Source: CCY15215 sp034932145 (lineage in GTDB: Bacteria > Cyanobacteriota > Cyanobacteriia > Cyanobacteriales > Spirulinaceae). Taken from it: a stretch of DNA of 6,245 bases. Positions 1 through 4,583 of the stretch are shown piece after piece. The stretch covers positions 1-6,245 of the forward strand of contig NZ_JAYGHV010000331.1 of the NCBI RefSeq assembly GCF_034932145.1, in the 5' to 3' direction. The notes under the pieces are model-generated. The model ran no database searches. It had not been told where the DNA came from and saw only the letters and a program-made list of their open reading frames with translations. The number at the start of each line of letters is the position of its first letter. Within the stretch, counting starts at the first letter, position 1. The position numbers and the translations under genes were made by a program.

Positions 1-196
1 TATCGGCTAGAATCCGCTTGACGTTTTCTACTCCTTCTTCGATGGTGGCTTCATCGTCGGTGGCGCAATACATCCCTAGAAGATACTCGAGAACGTAGAC
101 GGGAACGTTTGCCCCTTCTTTAATGCGCTGGGTGAGGTCTTTGCGGACGACTTTCCCAGGGTAGGCCTCATTGAGTTTGCGATCTAAATCGTCCAT
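1..196 (-). CDS. brxL: BrxL, Lon-like BREX protein, N-terminal fragment (gene runs off the left edge)
   Basis: The minus-strand reading frame from the ATG at 196-194 is open to the window edge and gives 65 residues beginning MDDLDRKLNEAYPGKVVRKD, followed by a segment reading GANVPVYVLEYLLGMYCA. This closely matches the N-terminus I know for BrxL of type 1 BREX, where KVVRKDLT and GANVPVYVLEYLLG are hallmark stretches. BrxL is an AAA+ protein with a Lon-like C-terminal domain, and is a core BREX component needed for phage restriction; the ATPase and Lon-like parts lie outside the window. The gene follows pglZ after a 44-bp gap, the normal BREX-1 order. The ATG abuts a 7-bp tandem repeat and has no Shine-Dalgarno within the usual distance. 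An in-frame TTG lies two codons upstream, just after a stop codon, but the ATG fits the family start better. Confidence 0.93.
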   Translation of the reverse strand, partial: MDDLDRKLNEAYPGKVVRKDLTQRIKEGANVPVYVLEYLLGMYCATDDEATIEEGVENVKRILAD

Positions 197-230
197 TAAC
201 AATTAACAATTAACAATTAACAATTATCAA
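196..230. repeat. Five-unit 7-bp tandem repeat between pglZ and brxL
   Basis: On the plus strand the unit TTAACAA occurs four times in perfect register (196-202, 203-209, 210-216, 217-223), followed by the variant TTATCAA (224-230). It fills most of the 44-bp pglZ-brxL gap, and its last unit supplies the A of the brxL ATG. Such heptamer arrays are the short tandemly repeated repetitive sequences known from filamentous cyanobacteria. Here the array takes the place where a ribosome binding site would sit, so unit number sets the spacing between the pglZ stop and the brxL start. Confidence 0.9.
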
Positions 231-240
231 CGATCTTTCT

Positions 241-2847
241 TTAAAAATCGCCAAAATCGTTGACGATTCCCAAGTTAATCGTCCAAGTTTCTCGTAGTAG
301 TTCGCTGTCATCGTCCGTATCTTTAACAATTAACAGTCCTTTTGTTGGTGGGTTGGTACTAATGATGGTTAAGCGGATTTTCTGTTCGCGATCGCTCGGT
401 TGAGGACGATCGCTCGCTAATTCTAGCGTGGGAATATCGGTGATGGGGTCAAAAGTTTCGAGGGTGTAGAGACCGACGGAAACGGCTCTCGCCCGCCATC
501 TTCCCGTAACGGCTTCGGTTTGCACGAGGGTGAGATTAAAGCGATTATTCGTGACCCGACGAACGCGGACGTTGACCTGTACTCCGACTTTCTGTATCCG
601 TCCTTCTTCCGTTTGGGTCGATCGCTGATGGCGATAGGCGAGAACGGGTACGCAGGTTTCCTGCAAGCTGGCTCCCCCGTGAACGAATTGAGATCCCGCA
701 CCCTGTAAGGCAAAACGCAGATTGCCTCGAGGAACGAGGGCAACCGGGTTGGAAGATAAATAAGGAAGGTTATAGCAGTGCGTTCCTTCATCGCTGGGAA
801 GATGACTTTCCTGCAAAGGATCGATAAGGACATAACGGCGATGGGTTTCCAGTACGGCTTCTCCTTGAGGAAGGGAACGCTTATCGGCTTCTGCGAGGGG
901 ACGGCGTTGGTAAAGAAAGCCGTGATCGGCGGTAATGAAAACCCGCGTCCCGTTGAGAGAGTTGCAAATTCGTTTTACCAAGCGCAAGAGTTCGGCGATC
1001 GCCTCTTCGCAAGCTGCTAATACTTGATGTTCGCTGGCAGCTTTATCGCCAATGGCATCAATGACGTTATGGTAGATATAAATAAGGCGATAGGGTTGCA
1101 CGGCTTCTCTTCCCTGGTCTGTATTCATCCCTAATAAATCCTTAGCAGATAGCACTTTAGCGGCGGTTTGAGAGAGTTGATTCAAGACCAACTCCCGCTT
1201 AAAGCTGCCTTGGGTACTTAGATCGTCTCGCAAAACATCATTGCGATCGCGCAACCATTCTAGCTTCGTCCCCGGTAACAATGCCGCCATTCCCAGTTTC
1301 GTTACGCTGGGGAGAACGCCGAACAGGGGTTTAAGTTCTATCGTTCCCCGTAGCTCTTTTTGAATCTGGGTTTGTAGTTCGCTGGCGACTTCGTAACGGA
1401 GGGCATCGGAGATGATGACAAAGGCTTTCTCGCGATCGCTTTTTTGCAGGACGGGCTTAACAAAATGATGATAAAACTGGTTCTGGGACAAGACTCCGGA
1501 CAGTTCCCATCGTTCTCCCATTGCTTTGTCCCACGCTTCTCCCAAGCGATCGAGATACCATTGGCTGTAGAGGTTTTCGACAATTTCCGATAATTTTTTC
1601 AGGATGTCTCCCTTGGCCCGATCGCTTTGGACGATAAACTGTCGATAGGCGCGATCGAATTGGTGCAACTCCCCAACATAGCTTTGCCAGAGTTCTCGCG
1701 CATCCCCCGAGAAACCGTGAGGATAGCGATCTTTGAGGGAAAATAGGGCGATCGCGGCTTCGATCGCCTCGTAGTGATGTCGATAGTTCTCAAACCAAAA
1801 GAGCGTCCGCCGTCCTTGCAACCAAGTTCGCCAAGGGGTTAAATCTTCTCGTTGGCGAATGGCTTCGACGGTTCTTCGCAGGAGGACGCGATCGATGTCT
1901 TCAAAACTGGCAGCTTCGCAGAAAATTTCGGGGGAGAGGCGTTGCAATATCTCTAAAACCGGCAATTCTTCGGCAATTTGACTGCTTAGGTTCTTCCATT
2001 CGTCTTTGTCGATGCGATCGCGCATCCATTGGTCGATGAAAGCGTAGGCACGCTGTCCCGCAGGAATAATGTGAGGAGCTAAAGAATCCGGTACATTTCC
2101 ATGCAAGGATTTGGCGAAGTGGGTCACGAGGAGTTGCTCGAAAAGTTTGTGCAGGCTGCGTTTTTTGGCGGTAAATTGGGTATGTTCGGCGGTCCACTGC
2201 CAAAAGGCTTCTACGAGATCGAAGCGATCGATCTCTTGCCACAAGTCGTTATCAGATTCTAGCAATCCCGCACTCAAGACTTTGCGGATCGCCAATCCCG
2301 CATCGGGAACTTTTAAGCCAACGACAGAGGATAAAATGGCCAAGAGCAATCCTTTCCGGTCGGTGTCCGGGGATAGCCCCATTTTATAGAGGCTTTCGCC
2401 GCGTTTTTTGCTGTTAAAAAATTTGAGATGCTGGCGAATGGTTTGCTCGAGACTGCGCTGTTTTAGGCCGAGGTCGGCAAAGATTAAGGCAGCACGATCG
2501 GCAGAAAATGTCAAGCCTGCCAGTTGGAGATCGAGCAATCCATTGTCTTCGGGTTTGGGTTCGGGAAAGGGGGCGTAGAGGAGAAATCGTTGCTCGGGTT
2601 TTTCGATGAGGAGGTGATACTTGGTGGAGAAGGGGCGATCGCTGAGTTGATATTTTTCGATGCCTTCGAGGTGCAGTTCGTTGAAAGTGTCTTGAAATTG
2701 TCCTTCGGGATCGTACCAGAATACCACTCGCCTGCTATTGTGATGCCAGCGAGTTTCGCTGTTGAATAATGCCAGAATGTTGTTTTGGATACGGTTAGGG
2801 TTCAATTTTCCTAGATCGGTTAATGGCTTTTCAAAGTTACGACTCAT
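241..2847 (-). CDS. pglZ: PglZ, alkaline-phosphatase-superfamily BREX protein
   Basis: This encodes an 868-residue protein, the usual size for BREX type 1 PglZ. The first ~450 residues are a helical region with few recognisable motifs. The PglZ domain follows: VIISDALRYE (about 477-486, putative metal ligand D481), LPSVTKLGM (512-520, position of the Ser/Thr nucleophile in the superfamily), a YHNVIDAIGD segment (592-601), VFITADHGFLYQ (636-647, D641 and H642), and FVHGGASLQE (721-730, H723). These are the metal-site landmarks of the alkaline phosphatase fold, and none is visibly lost. The last ~130 residues are rich in beta-type sequence. PglZ is a core BREX protein required for defence; its substrate is not settled. 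The ATG at 2847-2845 overlaps the HNH stop by 11 bp and no good ribosome binding site is visible, so translation is probably coupled. Seven full HIP1 octamers lie inside the gene, indicating long residence in a cyanobacterial genome. Confidence 0.96.
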   Translation of the reverse strand: MSRNFEKPLTDLGKLNPNRIQNNILALFNSETRWHHNSRRVVFWYDPEGQFQDTFNELHLEGIEKYQLSDRPFSTKYHLLIEKPEQRFLLYAPFPEPKPEDNGLLDLQLAGLTFSADRAALIFADLGLKQRSLEQTIRQHLKFFNSKKRGESLYKMGLSPDTDRKGLLLAILSSVVGLKVPDAGLAIRKVLSAGLLESDNDLWQEIDRFDLVEAFWQWTAEHTQFTAKKRSLHKLFEQLLVTHFAKSLHGNVPDSLAPHIIPAGQRAYAFIDQWMRDRIDKDEWKNLSSQIAEELPVLEILQRLSPEIFCEAASFEDIDRVLLRRTVEAIRQREDLTPWRTWLQGRRTLFWFENYRHHYEAIEAAIALFSLKDRYPHGFSGDARELWQSYVGELHQFDRAYRQFIVQSDRAKGDILKKLSEIVENLYSQWYLDRLGEAWDKAMGERWELSGVLSQNQFYHHFVKPVLQKSDREKAFVIISDALRYEVASELQTQIQKELRGTIELKPLFGVLPSVTKLGMAALLPGTKLEWLRDRNDVLRDDLSTQGSFKRELVLNQLSQTAAKVLSAKDLLGMNTDQGREAVQPYRLIYIYHNVIDAIGDKAASEHQVLAACEEAIAELLRLVKRICNSLNGTRVFITADHGFLYQRRPLAEADKRSLPQGEAVLETHRRYVLIDPLQESHLPSDEGTHCYNLPYLSSNPVALVPRGNLRFALQGAGSQFVHGGASLQETCVPVLAYRHQRSTQTEEGRIQKVGVQVNVRVRRVTNNRFNLTLVQTEAVTGRWRARAVSVGLYTLETFDPITDIPTLELASDRPQPSDREQKIRLTIISTNPPTKGLLIVKDTDDDSELLRETWTINLGIVNDFGDF

Positions 2848-3289
2848 TCATTATTACGGGATCGTCAGGGGGGGGATGTCTGCCAATTTCTCGATCGGCT
2901 TGGCGAATTTGAATGACTCGTTCTCTGTTAAGCTGTAGCTGTTCGATTGTTGCACGGCCACAGGGCGTTAATCCTTGGATGTAGAGACAATTCTCAGACC
3001 AGATAAAATGTTCCCACCAGTCGCTTTCTCTAGGATTGAAAAGGGGAACTTCAGTCTGAGACTGGGGATCGATCGCGATCGTCTTATTTGATTTTCTGCG
3101 ATTGCAATGGAAACAAGCTAGAGCCAAATTTTCAATATCATCGCTTCCACCACAGTCAAGGGGAATGAGATGATCTATGGTGAAGCGAATATACTGCCAG
3201 CGTTCCGACGCATGACAGTATTCACATAATCCATTTGCCCGTTGTCGGACTTCTTGCTGAATGCGATCGGGAATTTTACGACGAGACAT
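2837..3289 (-). CDS. HNH endonuclease embedded in the BREX operon
   Basis: This is a 150-residue protein with a complete HNH (McrA-like) nuclease core. A CxxC zinc knuckle (C22, C25) is followed by FTIDHLIPL with the catalytic pair D39-H40, then N54 in ENLALAC and a second CxxC (C59, C62) leading into N63 and RRK. All expected catalytic and zinc residues are present, so it should be an active metal-dependent DNA nuclease. The C-terminal ~80 residues are not recognised. The start ATG (3289-3287) overlaps the preceding small gene by 14 bp, and the stop overlaps pglZ by 11 bp, so it is tightly built into the operon. No Shine-Dalgarno is evident. The coding strand has a C8 run (2868-2875) 10 codons before the stop. 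HNH nucleases are not BREX core proteins; this one may be an accessory restriction enzyme, a nested defence element, or a leftover of a mobile gene. Specificity cannot be read from the sequence. Confidence 0.92.
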   Translation of the reverse strand: MSRRKIPDRIQQEVRQRANGLCEYCHASERWQYIRFTIDHLIPLDCGGSDDIENLALACFHCNRRKSNKTIAIDPQSQTEVPLFNPRESDWWEHFIWSENCLYIQGLTPCGRATIEQLQLNRERVIQIRQADREIGRHPPPDDPVIMNES

Positions 3290-3569
3290 TGATGTTAGAT
3301 GATTGATTTTGAGACAAAGACAAATTTCGCACGGTTCGATTGAGAAAACTCAAATAATCGTCGATTTCTTCGTAGCAGTCTAATTCTGTTTCTTCTTCCG
3401 AACTTAACGGAGTTGCTTTCTGTTTTTCCAATAATTCTTCAATGCGGTTTTGTACGGTATTAGAGGCACGTAAAATTGGAATACCTTCTTCTAATTCAAG
3501 GCGAACTGCACCGTCTAATGGCAGGGATGCAGGTAAGCGATCGAGTTTGGGTAATGTGGAAAATGTCAT
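3276..3569 (-). CDS. Small acidic protein paired with the HNH nuclease, function unknown
   Basis: From the ATG at 3569-3567 this encodes 97 residues starting MTFSTLPKLDRLPASLPLDG. It is acidic and mostly helical: LPLDGAVRLELEEGIPILRAS, a segment QNRIEELLEKQKATPLS, and SEEETELDCYEEIDDYLSFLNR near the C-terminus, with no signal peptide or membrane segment. I recall proteins of this type directly upstream of small HNH genes in cyanobacteria, without an assigned function (memory, not a search). The 14-bp overlap with the HNH gene argues for a functional pair, for example an inhibitor, chaperone or specificity partner of the nuclease; this is inference. A longer reading from a TTG at 3620 would add 17 residues (YYCQRAVKN...) that do not resemble the conserved body and would leave only 3 bp between genes, so the ATG is preferred. 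Confidence 0.75.
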   Translation of the reverse strand: MTFSTLPKLDRLPASLPLDGAVRLELEEGIPILRASNTVQNRIEELLEKQKATPLSSEEETELDCYEEIDDYLSFLNRTVRNLSLSQNQSSNINVSS

Positions 3570-3623
3570 GGTTTGAGTTTCTATAGTTGAATTTTTTACT
3601 GCCCGTTGACAATAGTACAAAAG

Positions 3624-4520
3624 TTATTTTGCTTGATAAGCCCAAGCAATCTCTCGGCTGGCTTCCCGAAGATATTGCTGATTTGTACTGTCATCAAGGG
3701 TAGGAACGGAGACCGTAAATGGTCCTTGGTAGAAAACGCTCAATAATCTGCCTAAAGCAAAAGAAACCGTTACGGGAATGGGCTGTTTCTTTCTTCGACT
3801 CATTTCCGTCCAAGCAAATTCCTGTAATGCCCGATAAAATTTGAGTAGGGCAATATCTGCTTCTCTCAGATTGGGCTGCAAGAGAAGATCGTCTAAGATG
3901 AACTGAATCGAGAGCAATCGTTCTCTGGGGGTAAGATTGGGTTCAATGCGATCGCTTTTCGCTGACTCGCACTGGGGGGCAATATCTCGTGCAATTTCCA
4001 GTAGAGTTTGATGGGCATTACCTAATTTTTGCAGCACGTAACCATTACCCTTTTCAGGATGTAAGGGACCTCTGAGGAAGGGACGACAAAAATAACCAAT
4101 TTCTCGAACTAATCTTTCATAGCACACATCCAATATCATGTCATTGCTATAAGCATCGCATTCAAACCATTCCTGATAGGCTTGCAGGATAGTATCTCGA
4201 TCTTTAACCGGAACTTCGCGATCGAGATACTGCAAGGGAAGGCTTAATTTGCGAGAAAACCGATAGAGTTGGTGTAAGGGAACTATTTTGATGTCTTGTT
4301 CGATGTCCATTTTTGACTCCTGATGAGGGGTGGGTGAGTTTTGAGGATCGAGATCGGCGATGGTTTTGGCGTAAAGTCCGGTACATTTACGCCGATCGGT
4401 TTCCCATCGGGCAACGGTAACGGCATCAACGTAAAGCCTTCCGGCAAATTGCGCTTGGGTTTCTCCCAAGGCACGCCGAATTCGCCGGATTTCTTCGGCG
4501 GAAAGTTGGTATTTTGACAC
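3624..4520 (-). CDS. Helix-turn-helix (XRE/MqsA-like) regulator with unknown C-terminal domain
   Basis: This 298-residue protein starts with GTG (4520-4518). Residues 6-50 form a helix-turn-helix: IRRIRRALGETQAQFAGRL, then a recognition helix DAVTVARWETDRRK (32-45). The pattern TQAQFA...VARWE is typical of the XRE/MqsA-like antitoxin fold. A Pro/Ser/Gln-rich linker (about 58-70) leads to a ~228-residue domain, mainly helical, that I do not recognise; it is not the WYL domain of the known BREX regulator BrxR. The gene follows pglX after 55 bp holding a promoter and two palindromes, so it probably controls its own transcription and that of the downstream genes. No Shine-Dalgarno precedes the GTG, but a good one precedes an internal ATG at codon 71, after the linker. 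No later start would retain the DNA-binding domain, so GTG is chosen. It could be an antitoxin-like or controller-like repressor; the ligand or partner of the C-terminal domain is unknown. Confidence 0.85.
   Translation of the reverse strand: MSKYQLSAEEIRRIRRALGETQAQFAGRLYVDAVTVARWETDRRKCTGLYAKTIADLDPQNSPTPHQESKMDIEQDIKIVPLHQLYRFSRKLSLPLQYLDREVPVKDRDTILQAYQEWFECDAYSNDMILDVCYERLVREIGYFCRPFLRGPLHPEKGNGYVLQKLGNAHQTLLEIARDIAPQCESAKSDRIEPNLTPRERLLSIQFILDDLLLQPNLREADIALLKFYRALQEFAWTEMSRRKKQPIPVTVSFALGRLLSVFYQGPFTVSVPTLDDSTNQQYLREASREIAWAYQAK
4308..4321 (-). promoter_or_regulatory. Shine-Dalgarno and ATG for a possible internal translation start in the regulator gene
   Basis: On the minus strand AGGAG (4321-4317) lies 6 nt before the ATG at 4310-4308, in frame with the regulator at codon 71. 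It would yield a 228-residue product beginning MDIEQDIKIV that lacks the helix-turn-helix and begins right after the linker. This is the best ribosome binding site I see in the window, better than the one at the GTG start. Whether it is used is inference. Confidence 0.5.
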
Positions 4521-4529
4521 AACGCAAGT

Positions 4530-4542
4530 TTACCACTGGTTA
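4530..4542. promoter_or_regulatory. Probable operator, downstream copy (TTACCA-C-TGGTTA)
   Basis: This 13-bp odd-centred palindrome has one mismatched pair relative to TAACCA-N-TGGTTA. It lies just downstream of the predicted transcription start and 9 bp before the GTG of the regulator. Its centre (4536) is 30 bp from the centre of the perfect copy (4566), close to three helical turns, as expected for cooperative binding on one DNA face. The regulator encoded immediately downstream is the obvious candidate to bind it. Confidence 0.7.
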
Positions 4543-4555
4543 TGATACTGCCAAT

Positions 4556-4583
4556 TTTATAACCAATGGTTAAATTTAGTCAA
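4556..4583 (-). promoter_or_regulatory. Sigma-70-type promoter driving the regulator-HNH-pglZ-brxL segment
   Basis: Read on the minus strand, TTGACT (4583-4578) matches the -35 consensus at five of six bases. It is separated by 16 bp from TATAAA (4561-4556), which matches the -10 consensus at five of six. Transcription would start near 4549-4550, leaving a leader of about 30 nt before the GTG. The -35 element overlaps the last codons of pglX. The perfect operator copy lies across the spacer and the edge of the -10, a classic arrangement for repression. Confidence 0.7.
4560..4572. promoter_or_regulatory. Probable operator, perfect copy (TAACCA-A-TGGTTA)
   Basis: This is a perfect 13-bp palindrome with a single central base, lying 3 bp after the end of pglX and inside the -35/-10 spacer of the predicted promoter. 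A bound dimer would block RNA polymerase. The half-site AACCA resembles, but is not identical to, the AACCT/AGGTT half-sites I recall for MqsA, which fits the MqsA-like helix-turn-helix of the adjacent gene. Confidence 0.75.

Larger units (their letters stand above)
388..3955. repeat. HIP1 octamers (GCGATCGC), eight dispersed copies
   Basis: Full copies are at 388-395, 995-1002, 1243-1250, 1432-1439, 1748-1755, 2014-2021, 2635-2642 (all in pglZ) and 3948-3955 (in the regulator gene). HIP1 is the highly iterated palindrome of many cyanobacterial genomes, so this supports a cyanobacterial host. I found no full copy in the 1,670 bp of pglX nor in the HNH and small-protein genes. Confidence 0.85.

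Noticed and set aside
196..230. CRISPR array
   Set aside because: The units are 7 bp and directly adjacent, without spacers; it is a simple short tandem repeat.
423..2769. Several open frames of 60-136 codons on both strands inside pglZ
   Set aside because: All overlap the continuous, motif-bearing pglZ frame and show no recognisable protein features.
3580..3612. A second promoter before the small-protein gene (TTGTCA ... TATAGA on the minus strand)
   Set aside because: The spacer is 21 bp, too long for a normal sigma-70 promoter, and there is no operator nearby.
3570..3620. TTG at 3620 as the start of the small acidic protein
   Set aside because: It would leave 3 bp to the regulator stop and add 17 residues unlike the rest; the ATG at 3569 opens the body that fits the family.
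3624..4520. Identification of the regulator as BrxR
   Set aside because: BrxR carries a winged-helix and WYL domain and is usually encoded upstream of brxA; this protein has an XRE/MqsA-like helix-turn-helix and an unrelated C-terminal region.
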